A DNA stretch of 18,786 bases from CAKSXP01 sp964609305 (GTDB lineage Bacteria > Bacillota > Clostridia > Oscillospirales > Oscillospiraceae), in assembly GCA_964609305.1 (NCBI GenBank), contig CAZSRK010000042.1, positions 1 to 18,786 on the forward strand, given 5' to 3'. How positions within the stretch are numbered: the first letter of the stretch is position 1; the number at the start of each line of letters is the position of its first letter. The notes under the pieces are model-generated. The model was not told the origin of the DNA. It ran no database searches and worked only from the letters and a program-made list of their open reading frames with translations. A program made the position numbers and the translations under genes. Of the stretch, positions 1-7,687 are shown one piece after another.

Positions 1-160
1 GCTATGGACTTTCTTGTTAGGTGTTCAACTTGATTTTACAATCAACCATTATTTTTTGGGAAAAACAAGATATTTATTGTATAAAATGAACATAAGATTT
101 TGTGCACAACAACAGTTAACTTAGATGTTTGTACAAGTGTTAAGCATATACAATAGTGCA
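1..160. other. AT-rich non-coding left edge
   Basis: I see no coding region, RNA gene or convincing promoter here. The stretch is AT-rich and lies beyond the birA terminator, so it probably belongs to the 3' side of whatever gene lies left of the window. It contains ATTTTTTGGGAAAAA at 51-65, which recurs exactly at 3265-3279. Confidence 0.4.
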
Positions 161-198
161 AACGCCCGTCTCATGGTTCAGAACCATAGACGGACGTT
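161..198 (-). terminator. Terminator after birA
   Basis: This is a long inverted repeat: 161-171 plus 173-178 pair with 182-187 plus 188-198 around a 3-nt loop, with one bulged base at 172. The 165/194 position is a G-T wobble on the minus strand but a C-A mismatch on the plus strand, which favours action on minus-strand birA mRNA. The T-run beyond it is short. Confidence 0.65.
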
Positions 199-215
199 CG
201 TTTTGCCGTGTATAA

Positions 216-1172
216 TTATTGAAGCCTTACGGATATCTCCCCGGATGAGAGCGTGGTCAGATTGCCGTCGTTTTTCCTGACGATGAGTCCGCCGAAATCG
301 TCAATGCCGACCGCCTCGGCGCTGTGGGCGCCGTCTGCGGAGGAATAGGTAACTCTGTGGCCGAGGACCAGGCTCTTTTCACGGTAAAAGTCCATGAAAC
401 TTCTGTCGGGAAGCGCCCCGACTATGTCGAGCAGCTCGTCGGCTATGGCGGCGGAGAGTACGCAGCGTCCCGGGGCAGCTTCACCTAGAGAGGCGGCGGT
501 CATGCCGATCTCCTCGGGAAAGTCCCTTGTATGCAGGTTAACGCCTATACCTATTACGATGCCGGTCAGCGTGCCGGATTCAAAATCCGTCACACCCTCC
601 GTAAGTATGCCGCATATTTTGCGGCCGTCGAGATATATGTCGTTGACCCATTTTATAAGCGGGTGCGCAGGTGTCAGCTGCTCAATGGCCCGCACTACGG
701 CGACGGCGGCGGCTGTGGTCGAGCATACGGCGTTTTCAAACCCGTCCGGACAGGCAAGGGCGAGGCTCATGTAAAGTCCCGTCTGCGCGGGGGAGTAGAA
801 TGTGCGGCCCATGCGTCCGCGCCCTGCGGTCTGCTCCGCCGCGACGACGAGCTCGACTCCCGTAAATCCGCCGGCGAGACGGCGCTTTGCCTCGTTGTTG
901 GTCGAATCGATGCTGTCAAAGACGGTCACGCGCAGATCGCTGTGACGCAGCGAAGCGGATATAAGTTCGGCGGATAGCAGGTCGCAGCCTTTTGCGAGGC
1001 GGTATCCCCTGTTTGTGACGGATTCTATCACGGCGCCGTCTGAACGAAGCGCCGTTATGGCCTTCCAGACGGCGGCGCGCGAGACACTCAGCGTGTCGGC
1101 AAGTTCCTGGCCGGAGACAAAGTCTCCGCCCGCTTGGCGCAGGCGGAGAAGGACCTCGTGTTTAAGAGACAT
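216..1172 (-). CDS. birA: Bifunctional biotin-[acetyl-CoA-carboxylase] ligase / biotin repressor BirA
   Basis: A cytoplasmic enzyme that activates biotin with ATP to biotinyl-5'-AMP and transfers it to a lysine of biotin carboxyl carrier proteins. The 318 aa hold an N-terminal winged helix (about residues 5-60, with ADTLSVSRAAVWKAI), so it probably also acts as a biotin-responsive repressor. The catalytic domain shows DSIDSTNNEAKR, the adenylate-binding loop GRGRMGR, and KWVNDIYLDGRKICGILTE with the ligase lysine; the C-terminal SH3-like segment follows. ATG at 1172 is chosen over an in-frame TTG at 1181, because the AGGAGG at about 1184-1189 would sit almost on the TTG. That ribosome site overlaps the rodA stop codon, so the two genes form an operon with a 15-nt gap. 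Length and motifs are typical of Firmicutes BirA. Confidence 0.95.
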   Translation of the reverse strand: MSLKHEVLLRLRQAGGDFVSGQELADTLSVSRAAVWKAITALRSDGAVIESVTNRGYRLAKGCDLLSAELISASLRHSDLRVTVFDSIDSTNNEAKRRLAGGFTGVELVVAAEQTAGRGRMGRTFYSPAQTGLYMSLALACPDGFENAVCSTTAAAVAVVRAIEQLTPAHPLIKWVNDIYLDGRKICGILTEGVTDFESGTLTGIVIGIGVNLHTRDFPEEIGMTAASLGEAAPGRCVLSAAIADELLDIVGALPDRSFMDFYREKSLVLGHRVTYSSADGAHSAEAVGIDDFGGLIVRKNDGNLTTLSSGEISVRLQ

Positions 1173-1187
1173 TTGACGCAAACCCTC

Positions 1188-2330
1188 CTAAATTCTTCGG
1201 AATCGCGCCGGCTTTGGTCGATATTTTATGCCGGATACCAGCCCCATCGCAGCGAAAAGCGAAAACAGAGACGAGCCGCCATAGCTGAAGAACGGCAGTG
1301 TCAGTCCGATGACGGGCGTGAGCCCTATGCACATTCCAATGTTTTCAAAGGTCTGGAAAAAAATTGTGGAGGCGACGCCGAAACACACGAGCATGCCCAT
1401 GGTGCTGTTGCATTTAAGGCCAACATAGACACAGCGGATGATTATGCCAAGCAGCAACAGGATAATGATGAGGCAGCCTATCAGCCCGAGCTCCTCGCCC
1501 GCGACGGCGAAGATGAAGTCTGACTGCTTCGCGCTGAGCGCATCAGACTGCGTCTGCGGACCGTTGTACAGGCCTGTCCCGGTTAGACGCCCGCTGGCCA
1601 GGGCGATCTTGCTCTGGCTGGACTGCCAGGTGATCCCGAAGCCGGACTCGTCGATAGTCGGGTCATATGGGGCGAGGATACGGTCACGCTGGTTCTGACT
1701 GAGAAAATTGTTCCATATAAAGGGTGTTACGGTGGCCACCGCTGCGATGGCGATAAGGAACCAGTAAATCTTAACACCGGCGACAAACAGCATCGTTGCA
1801 AAGATGAACAGAAACACCAGCGCGCTGCCCAGGTCGTCAGAGACGAAAATGATAAGCCCGAACATAAGGAAAAAGTGCAGCCCAAGCTGGAGGATGGACA
1901 GCGGGGAATTGAGGTTTTTATATTCCTTCAGATACGTTATCTGTTTTGCCATAAGCACGATGTATATGACCTTGACAACCTCTGACGGCTGTATACCGAA
2001 GCCGAAGAAGCGGATCCAGCCATTGTTGCCGACCTCCTCGTCACCGACGCCGAAGGGGATGAGCAGTAAAAGGAAAACTATGTTGAACACTAACAGCAGC
2101 GGCCATTTGTCGGCGATTATGTCAAGGTCTATGACCGTCAGGATAATATATAGCATGATACCGATTATCAGCGCGGCGGACTGTATCACGACGTACCGGG
2201 AGGTCTCATATGACAGAGTTGCACTGGATATGAGCACGATGCCGAAAACGGCGCAGACAAAGCATAAAGAGAACAAAACCATGTCCGCGCGTTTCAGGAA
2301 ATCTTTTATATAAATAAAGGCTTTTTTCAT
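1188..2330 (-). CDS. rodA: RodA/FtsW/SpoVE-family peptidoglycan glycosyltransferase (RodA-like)
   Basis: An integral membrane SEDS protein that polymerises lipid II into glycan strands together with a class B penicillin-binding protein; RodA members serve cell elongation. The 380 aa carry about ten hydrophobic segments. Family marks are visible: IQPSEVVKVIYIVLMAKQ, DDLGSALVFLFIFA, the extracellular loop with QSDFIFAVAGEELGLIG, and near the end PVIGLTLPFFSYGGSS. I place the start at 2330, because AAAGGAGT stands 5-6 nt upstream; the in-frame ATG at 2354 lacks such a site. The gene has its own promoter (2376-2404) and is followed by birA. RodA is preferred over FtsW from the overall pattern and the lack of division-gene neighbours, but SpoVE- or FtsW-type function cannot be excluded by eye. 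Confidence 0.9.
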   Translation of the reverse strand: MKKAFIYIKDFLKRADMVLFSLCFVCAVFGIVLISSATLSYETSRYVVIQSAALIIGIMLYIILTVIDLDIIADKWPLLLVFNIVFLLLLIPFGVGDEEVGNNGWIRFFGFGIQPSEVVKVIYIVLMAKQITYLKEYKNLNSPLSILQLGLHFFLMFGLIIFVSDDLGSALVFLFIFATMLFVAGVKIYWFLIAIAAVATVTPFIWNNFLSQNQRDRILAPYDPTIDESGFGITWQSSQSKIALASGRLTGTGLYNGPQTQSDALSAKQSDFIFAVAGEELGLIGCLIIILLLLGIIIRCVYVGLKCNSTMGMLVCFGVASTIFFQTFENIGMCIGLTPVIGLTLPFFSYGGSSLFSLFAAMGLVSGIKYRPKPARFRRI

Positions 2331-2375
2331 GGAAAACTCCTTTGCGGGAAACAAAAAAACAGCTCTATTCAGTAA

Positions 2376-2404
2376 ATTCTATCACGTTTCGGGGCTTTAC
2401 GCAA
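2376..2404 (-). promoter_or_regulatory. Promoter of rodA-birA operon
   Basis: On the minus strand, TTGCGT (2399-2404) and TAGAAT (2376-2381) are separated by 17 nt, and a TG dinucleotide one base before the -10 makes it an extended -10. Transcription would begin near 2369, about 40 nt upstream of the rodA ATG. Confidence 0.65.
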
Positions 2405-2411
2405 TTATGAA

Positions 2412-2441
2412 TTGATGTTATTATTGAAACGTTAATATATT
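2412..2441 (+). promoter_or_regulatory. Possible radC promoter
   Basis: TTGATG (2412-2417) and TATATT (2436-2441) are 18 nt apart. If used, it would give a leader of only about a dozen bases before the radC ATG. The region is AT-rich and other -10 choices exist, so this is tentative. Confidence 0.35.
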
Positions 2442-2460
2442 ACTTTTTTTGGAGGAAGTC

Positions 2461-3138
2461 ATGGTTGATCACAGCGGCCACAGAGAGCGGATGAAAAAAC
2501 GCTTTGTCGAGCATGGCCTGGACAACTTCGACGACATAAACGTTTTGGAGCTTTTGCTGTTTTTCGCCGTGCCCCGGCGGGACACGAACGAGCTTGCCCA
2601 CAGGCTTATTGAAAGATTCGGAAGCCTCAAAGCCGTGCTGGAAGCGCCGGTGAGGGAGCTTATGAAGGTAAACGGGATAGGTGAGAACGCTGCCACACTT
2701 ATAAATCTTATCCCGGAGGTCGGCCGCAGATACATGATGTCTTTTTCACAGAAGGTCACAACATTTAACTCGACGAAAGAGCTCGGCAAATACTTTGTAC
2801 CGAGGTTCATGTTCATGCGGGATGAACAGTTCCACATCATGTGCCTGGATGATATGAACCGCTTTCTCGGCTGTTATAAGCTGTTCAGCGGCGTGCCCAA
2901 CGCGGCCGAGATAAGCATTCGAAAGATTGTAGAGGTCGCGCTGAGCTGTAACGCGACAAAGGTAGTCGCGGCGCATAACCATCCTGACGGCGTGGCCCTG
3001 CCGTCTCAGTCCGACCGGGAGCTGACAAGGAAGATAGAGTCTGCGCTTGCACCCATGGGTATACAGCTCATTGACCACATAATAGTAGGTGGGGATGACT
3101 TTGTCTCCCTGCGCGAGGATCGGCTGCACTCAAGATAA
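2461..3138 (+). CDS. radC: RadC family JAB/MPN-domain protein
   Basis: A 225-aa RadC/UPF0758 protein. The N-terminal half has a helix-hairpin-helix-like segment (LMKVNGIGENAATLINLI), and the C-terminal half is a JAB1/MPN domain with an intact metal motif H-x-H-x7-S-x2-D (HNHPDGVALPSQSD) after an upstream glutamate. The family was named from an E. coli radiation-sensitive strain, but a direct role in repair is not established. The start is the ATG at 2461, 5 nt after GGAGG at 2451-2455; an in-frame TTG at 2449 lies upstream of that site and is unlikely. It is divergent from rodA and appears monocistronic. In many Firmicutes radC sits next to cell-shape genes such as mreB and maf, which fits the rodA neighbour. 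Confidence 0.93.
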   Translation: MVDHSGHRERMKKRFVEHGLDNFDDINVLELLLFFAVPRRDTNELAHRLIERFGSLKAVLEAPVRELMKVNGIGENAATLINLIPEVGRRYMMSFSQKVTTFNSTKELGKYFVPRFMFMRDEQFHIMCLDDMNRFLGCYKLFSGVPNAAEISIRKIVEVALSCNATKVVAAHNHPDGVALPSQSDRELTRKIESALAPMGIQLIDHIIVGGDDFVSLREDRLHSR

Positions 3139-3589
3139 GCTTCAGAATGCGGAAGAAAACTTGCAAAAATCCCGAGGCGATCATGCATAAAATGAGAAAA
3201 AATGATTTATGTAAACTAATTTGCTCCGCGTCAAAAAGTTTGTGATTCAATTACAGCGATTTGTATTTTTTGGGAAAAAATCGAATAATAGCGGGATATC
3301 AATAAAAAATCAATGTTGAAAAACCTGTTGAAAATGTTTATAACTCTCTGAAATCCAATCAGAGTCATAAAAATTATGTCAATCATAATCCGTCGAAAAC
3401 AGAGGTTTATTATTAAATTATGTAAACCTAATTCGCCGAAATCGATAAATTCCTGCGGATAAAAACCCGGACAGGATGAAAGTTGCTGCAATAAATTGAT
3501 TCAAAATTACTTTTTGTTATCCGATATGGCACAGGTCCGGTTGGAGAAATTAGCGACGTCGATATCTTCGGTATATGTTTTTTGCACTC
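3139..3589. other. AT-rich intergenic region without genes
   Basis: About 450 bases between radC and the tRNA-Thr promoter with no supportable reading frame. It contains a tandem TGTTGAAAA (3313-3321 and 3327-3335 approximately), a small CTCTGA/TCAGAG hairpin near 3344-3364, and the 15-mer ATTTTTTGGGAAAAA (3265-3279) also found at 51-65. No good terminator for radC was found. Base composition is clearly lower in GC than the flanking genes. Confidence 0.5.
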
Positions 3590-3618
3590 TTGACTTTCGA
3601 AAACAGCCTTGCTATAAT
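3590..3618 (+). promoter_or_regulatory. Strong sigma-A type promoter of tRNA-Thr
   Basis: TTGACT (3590-3595) and a perfect TATAAT (3613-3618) with a 17-nt spacer. The expected start near 3625 lies a few bases before the mature tRNA at 3629. Confidence 0.9.
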
Positions 3619-3628
3619 AAATGGGCTT

Positions 3629-3704
3629 GCTGGTATAGCTCAGCCGGTAGAGCAGCTGATTCGTAATCAGCAGGTCGTGTGTTCGAGTCACATTACCAGC
3701 TCCA
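3629..3704 (+). tRNA. tRNA-Thr (anticodon CGT)
   Basis: The cloverleaf is complete. Acceptor GCTGGTA pairs with TACCAGC, followed by T and an encoded CCA. The anticodon stem GCTGA/TCAGC encloses loop TTCGTAA, giving anticodon CGT at 3662-3664, which reads ACG. The T-arm is GTGTG-TTCGAGT-CACAT with one G-T pair. Length is 76 nt including CCA. It has its own consensus promoter and a terminator beginning directly after CCA, so it is a single-gene unit. Confidence 0.96.
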
Positions 3705-3743
3705 GGGCCGGAGTAAAGTTCGCTTTGCTCCGGCCCTTTTCTG
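3705..3743 (+). terminator. Terminator of tRNA-Thr with TTCG tetraloop
   Basis: A 14-bp stem (3705-3718 with 3723-3736, one T-G wobble) closes a TTCG loop at 3719-3722 and is followed by TTTT. It starts at the base after the tRNA CCA. Confidence 0.92.
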
Positions 3744-3811
3744 TTTCCGTTTAAGCGCCGCCGTGGCAATGTGAGAAGGCGGCGGCAGAAAGCTGAAGGG
3801 AGAGAATACGG

Positions 3812-4690
3812 ATGTATGAATTGATACAGGTTTCGGGAAACGACTATTATATCCAATGTCCTGCGAAGATAGGGCTTGTGTGCACCGGAGAGGGGGAGGT
3901 CTGTCTTATTGACAGCGGCAGCGATAAAGACGCCGGGCGCAAAGTGCGGCAGATACTGAAGGCCAATGGCTGGCGCCTGAAGGCGATATACAACACCCAT
4001 TCAAACGCCGACCATATCGGCGGCAACAAATACCTTCAGGGGCAGACCGGATGCAGGATATATGCTCCCGGTATCGACTGCGCATTTACAAGGCATCCCG
4101 TCCTTGAACCGGCGTTTTTATACGGAGGGTATCCCTTTAGGGACCTCAGGCATAAATTCCTTATGGCGCAGGAGAGCAACGCGGAATATCTGACGCCGGA
4201 GGTTCTGCCGCAGGGATTTGAGATCATAAGCCTTCCGGGACACTTCTTTGACATGGTAGGTTTCCGGACGCCCGACGACGTGGTCTATCTTGCCGACTGC
4301 CTGTCGAGCAGAGAGACACTGGAGAAATATCAGATCGGCTTTATCTATGATGTCGGAGCATATATAACGACGCTGGAGACGGTAAAGACGATGAAGGCAA
4401 AACTGTTTGTGCCCGCGCATGCCGAGGCAACGCAGGATATATCCGACCTTGCGCAGCATAATATTGACAAGGTCAATGAGATAGCGGAAAAGATCGTCGC
4501 GCTATGCGCCGAGCCGCTCTGTTTTGAACAGTTGCTCAAAAGACTGTTTGACGAGTATGCCCTTGACATGAACTTTCAGCAGTATGTCCTCGTCGGCAGC
4601 ACGGTGCGCTCCTATCTCGCGTGGCTGAAGGATAGCGGCCGGCTCAGCGCCTGGTTTGAGAAAAACACGTTGCTCTGGCAGCGTGCCTGA
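3812..4690 (+). CDS. MBL-fold metallo-hydrolase with altered metal motif
   Basis: A 292-aa cytoplasmic protein (no signal peptide) of the metallo-beta-lactamase superfamily, which contains hydrolases and some oxidoreductases acting on many substrates. The motif at residues 61-71 is NTHSNADHIGG: canonical HxHxDH is present as H63-x-N65-x-D67-H68, so the second histidine is asparagine. Downstream metal ligands appear intact: H144 in LPGHFFD, D162 in YLADCL and H203 in VPAHAE. The C-terminal 80 residues are helical and may form a small winged-helix-like domain. A purine-rich AAGGGAGA lies about 7 nt before the ATG. No separate promoter is evident; a GCCGCC/GGCGGC hairpin (3757-3783) lies between the tRNA terminator and the gene. 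The substrate cannot be predicted. Confidence 0.88.
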   Translation: MYELIQVSGNDYYIQCPAKIGLVCTGEGEVCLIDSGSDKDAGRKVRQILKANGWRLKAIYNTHSNADHIGGNKYLQGQTGCRIYAPGIDCAFTRHPVLEPAFLYGGYPFRDLRHKFLMAQESNAEYLTPEVLPQGFEIISLPGHFFDMVGFRTPDDVVYLADCLSSRETLEKYQIGFIYDVGAYITTLETVKTMKAKLFVPAHAEATQDISDLAQHNIDKVNEIAEKIVALCAEPLCFEQLLKRLFDEYALDMNFQQYVLVGSTVRSYLAWLKDSGRLSAWFEKNTLLWQRA

Positions 4691-4724
4691 AGGCGTGCAT
4701 GGACAGGCCTTATGTGCAAGGTAA

Positions 4725-4796
4725 AAACAAAAAACGAAGGACGCCCCGGCTGCTGTCAGAAGCCTGACAGACGGCCGGGGCGCCGCTTTTTGTTTT
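4725..4796. terminator. Bidirectional terminator between convergent genes
   Basis: Stem 4742-4750 pairs with 4774-4782 (CGCCCCGGC/GCCGGGGCG), and an inner CTGTCAG/CTGACAG stem (4753-4759, 4764-4770) closes a 4-nt loop. It is followed by a T-run on the plus strand (4787-4796) and, on the minus strand, by TTTTTTGTTTTT (complement of 4725-4736). It therefore serves both the MBL gene and the DUF4340 operon. Confidence 0.9.
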
Positions 4797-4803
4797 GTGG
4801 TGG

Positions 4804-6249
4804 TCAGTTGAGGACAATGGCGTTTACCGCCTCTATCAGATCCACAACAAGCGAGCGGTCCATAAGCGAGACCGTCTCTCCGTCGAGCACCGCCAGGCAG
4901 TATGTCCCGTCATACCGGTACAGCTCTATCTGTACCTCTGGATGGTTTTCGTTATCGATGCCTATGGTAAGGGCGATCTCCAGCGTTTCACCGGGCTGCT
5001 CGTCGGTGAAGTTGTCCGAGCTGAGAGCCTCGATCGCGCTGCGAAGGCCGGAGATGCCGATCTCCTCATCTTCATAGATGTAAACGGTATTTTCGTCCTC
5101 ATCCACGTCGACGGTTATTGTGTGCTCCTGTCCCTCCAGAGTGATGTCGATGCTGGTTAAGTCGTCGAACTCCGCTGTGAAAAGATCGCGATGCCTCAGA
5201 TCGTCATAGGACGCGGACATCAGCGCCTGATAATCCGACGACGAGATCCTGTAAATGATCTGTGACTGGCCGACCCGAACATAGGCCGACAGGTCCTCCG
5301 TCCCGGAGTCGCTGTTTACCTCGTCCTCGTCCTCGGACTGCGCCTGTTCCTCATCTCCGGCGCTTTCATCGGCGGCCTTTTCCTCGGCCGAGCGGCTCAC
5401 GCTCAGAGTAAAGGTCTCTTCGTTTTCCGTGCCATCCTCATCCTCAGCGGTATAGCAGACAGTTATCTCCAGCTCCGGTGAGTCAAGGCCGAAAGTTTCC
5501 AGCTCCTCATCCGTGACGTTATAGCTGACATAGTCGCTCAGATCCAGGTAACTTATAGTGCTGAGATAGCTGTTAACACGGTTTGTATCCACAGGCAGGT
5601 TTTTCCCGTCTATTTCCGCAAAATACACGTCGTCCGCGCAGTAGGTGTCAGGACTGTCCTCTTCATAGCTTATGCTGTAAGTCTCCTCGCCGGAAAAGCT
5701 TATTTCGCTTACTGTGTCAAAGACGGGCGCTTCGTCATGCTTTATCATATCGTCAAGTGTGGCGTCAAAGTACTCCAGCGGGTCGCTGGCGGCCAGATAG
5801 ACGTTGCCGTCGCCCGTCGAGACGTATCGCTGTAAGTCCATACTGCTGTAATCGCCGAGCAGTATCTCATAGGACTGCTCCGCGGTAGTGATATTGATGG
5901 TGCATGTCGGGTCGTCCAGCCCGTACTGCCCGTAGTCCTCGACGTCTTCGATTATAAAGGATACGGCAAAAGCCTCGAACTGGCCAAGCAGTTCGGCGAT
6001 CTTTTCCTCGTCCACGGGAAAGGCCTCGTCCCCGTCGTAGAGCCAGCCGTCCTCATTGTGGAAAGACAGGGAGGTATCCTCGTATTCCCAGGAAAGCGAC
6101 TCCACCGAATCTGCGGACAGCTCCAGGACTATGGAATCGCTGCTGCTTATTTTCTCCTGGTACGTCTCATACCGGTTCACTGCAAAAGTCGCAGCGCCTA
6201 TTGCGACAAGCACGCCCAAAAGGATATACAGCCTCTTAGATCGCTTCAT
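4804..6249 (-). CDS. DUF4340 domain-containing membrane-anchored protein
   Basis: A 481-aa protein with one N-terminal membrane segment (about residues 7-24, LYILLGVLVAIGAATFAV) and a large extracytoplasmic part. It shows repeated DUF4340-type elements: YGLDDPTCTINI, LGDYSSMDLQRYV with a following VYLA, then a second FGLDSPELEITV. Between the repeats, around residues 290-325, is a very acidic linker rich in E, D and S. The start at 6249 has AAGGAGG 7-8 nt upstream, and this site lies inside the end of the preceding gldG-like gene, which overlaps it by 14 bp. It is the last gene of the four-gene operon. DUF4340 proteins commonly accompany GldG-type ABC systems; no biochemical function is known to me. 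Confidence 0.88.
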   Translation of the reverse strand: MKRSKRLYILLGVLVAIGAATFAVNRYETYQEKISSSDSIVLELSADSVESLSWEYEDTSLSFHNEDGWLYDGDEAFPVDEEKIAELLGQFEAFAVSFIIEDVEDYGQYGLDDPTCTINITTAEQSYEILLGDYSSMDLQRYVSTGDGNVYLAASDPLEYFDATLDDMIKHDEAPVFDTVSEISFSGEETYSISYEEDSPDTYCADDVYFAEIDGKNLPVDTNRVNSYLSTISYLDLSDYVSYNVTDEELETFGLDSPELEITVCYTAEDEDGTENEETFTLSVSRSAEEKAADESAGDEEQAQSEDEDEVNSDSGTEDLSAYVRVGQSQIIYRISSSDYQALMSASYDDLRHRDLFTAEFDDLTSIDITLEGQEHTITVDVDEDENTVYIYEDEEIGISGLRSAIEALSSDNFTDEQPGETLEIALTIGIDNENHPEVQIELYRYDGTYCLAVLDGETVSLMDRSLVVDLIEAVNAIVLN

Positions 6250-7687
6250 TTTGCTTCCTCCTTCTGTGCAGAACAAGATAGACGCCCAGCCCCAGATACG
6301 CGAGCGGGAATACCCCTATCATAACGGTTTTAAGCGTTGAAGCGGCCGAATCGCTTATGCTCAGATAGCTGTAATTGAGCGACTTGCTGCGTATTGCCAT
6401 GGATTCGCTTTCTCCAATAAGGCTCGCCAGCGAGTTCATGGCGAAGTTAACGTTGGCTCCGGAGGAGTAAGCGTTGTACAAATCGTTAAGGAAATAGGAG
6501 GATGCGACCCAGACCATCTGACCGCCGCCGCTGCTTTCGACGGACACGGCAAGCGTGAAGGGGCCATCGATGTCGCCTTCCTCTTTGTCATAGGTGGACA
6601 GTTCATAACCGGCGATTTTGCTGAAGGCGGAGTCGGAGGTAGTCAGAAGCTGCGTAACTGTGCCGCTGTCCGTGTCCTCTACGCTCAGGCCGAGCGAGAT
6701 CGGCATGATTACATAATAGCCCTCCTCGATAAGAGGGTCGGTTATATCATCTGACGTTATGTCCGGAAGAAGCACATATGGCGTTTGGAAGGCATAATGC
6801 TCCCTGTCAGCTTCCACGACGATGCCCTCGTTGGCCGTCACCCCGTAGTCGGAAAGCAGACTGTACAGATTCTCCAGCCCGTCATCCTCGACGGGCCCGG
6901 CGATAACCATCAGCTTTCCGCCGCTTTCCACATATTCGGCCAGCATATCCTGCTCATCTTCCGAGATATCGCTGGCGGGGGAATATATAAGCACACAGTC
7001 GGCGTCCTCCGGCACCTCGTCCACTGTCAGAAGGGAGAATGTATTCGTCTCGATATTCTCTTTTTCTATCTGTTCTGCGAAGGTGGAGGGCAGCTCTGCT
7101 TCGCCGTGCCCCTCCAGAATGTAAAGCTGCGGCAGCTCCTCGCTGACCACATAGTCTATCGCGGAGGTGATGGCTCCTTCACCGTCAAAAGAGGTGGTGT
7201 AGGAATAGGAGTAGACGTCCGTCTGCTGGATATAGATATCGCTGTAGCTTATATACCGGCTGCGGTCGCCGCACTCCACGACTAGGCTGTTATTGGACAC
7301 GACCTCATCGGTGTACTGCTCGGCAAAGGTGGGGTAAATGTCGGGATTCCTCTTAACGACCTCGATGTGGTCAGACAGGCTCACATATTTTTCAAGCAGG
7401 TTCTCGATAATGTCGTCCTCCTCGCCGGACTGGACGATCCAGTATATGGTCACGTCCTCCTCCAGCGCATTTACGACCGCTTTTGTATTGCTGGTTATTG
7501 AATATAGCTTGCTTGAACTTATGTCGAGCTTTGTCAGCGTTGCCGGCAGTGCGGAGGCGAATAGATTTATGACTATCACAATCGCCAGCACTACGGCGGA
7601 TATGGCAAGGGAATATGCGCCGCCGCGGAAAGCCGTGCGGTTTCTTGATGAAACGCCGGAGGCGCCTGTGGGCGTGGGCTTTTTCAT
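6236..7687 (-). CDS. GldG family protein, auxiliary component of ABC-2 type system
   Basis: A 483-aa protein with a membrane segment at about 26-47, a long extracytoplasmic domain, and a second membrane segment at about 451-472 ending in a basic tail (HRRRKQ). The segment KLDISSSKLYSITSNTKAVV and the following YWIVQSGEEDD are typical of GldG/ABC-type uncharacterised transport proteins; a central region (YILEGHGEAELP, VLIYSPASDISEDEQ) resembles the domain that sits beside permeases in GldFG pairs. ATG at 7687 has AAAGGAGGT 7 nt upstream and shares one base with the permease stop (TGATG), so translation is coupled. In Flavobacterium GldA/F/G are linked to gliding, but Clostridia carry relatives with no gliding role; the substrate is unknown. 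Confidence 0.88.
   Translation of the reverse strand: MKKPTPTGASGVSSRNRTAFRGGAYSLAISAVVLAIVIVINLFASALPATLTKLDISSSKLYSITSNTKAVVNALEEDVTIYWIVQSGEEDDIIENLLEKYVSLSDHIEVVKRNPDIYPTFAEQYTDEVVSNNSLVVECGDRSRYISYSDIYIQQTDVYSYSYTTSFDGEGAITSAIDYVVSEELPQLYILEGHGEAELPSTFAEQIEKENIETNTFSLLTVDEVPEDADCVLIYSPASDISEDEQDMLAEYVESGGKLMVIAGPVEDDGLENLYSLLSDYGVTANEGIVVEADREHYAFQTPYVLLPDITSDDITDPLIEEGYYVIMPISLGLSVEDTDSGTVTQLLTTSDSAFSKIAGYELSTYDKEEGDIDGPFTLAVSVESSGGGQMVWVASSYFLNDLYNAYSSGANVNFAMNSLASLIGESESMAIRSKSLNYSYLSISDSAASTLKTVMIGVFPLAYLGLGVYLVLHRRRKQNEAI

Noticed and set aside
3313..3340. TGTTGAAAA repeats as possible DnaA-type or replication origin elements
   Set aside because: No TTATNCACA boxes and no dnaA, dnaN or rep gene nearby; the repeats alone do not support an origin.
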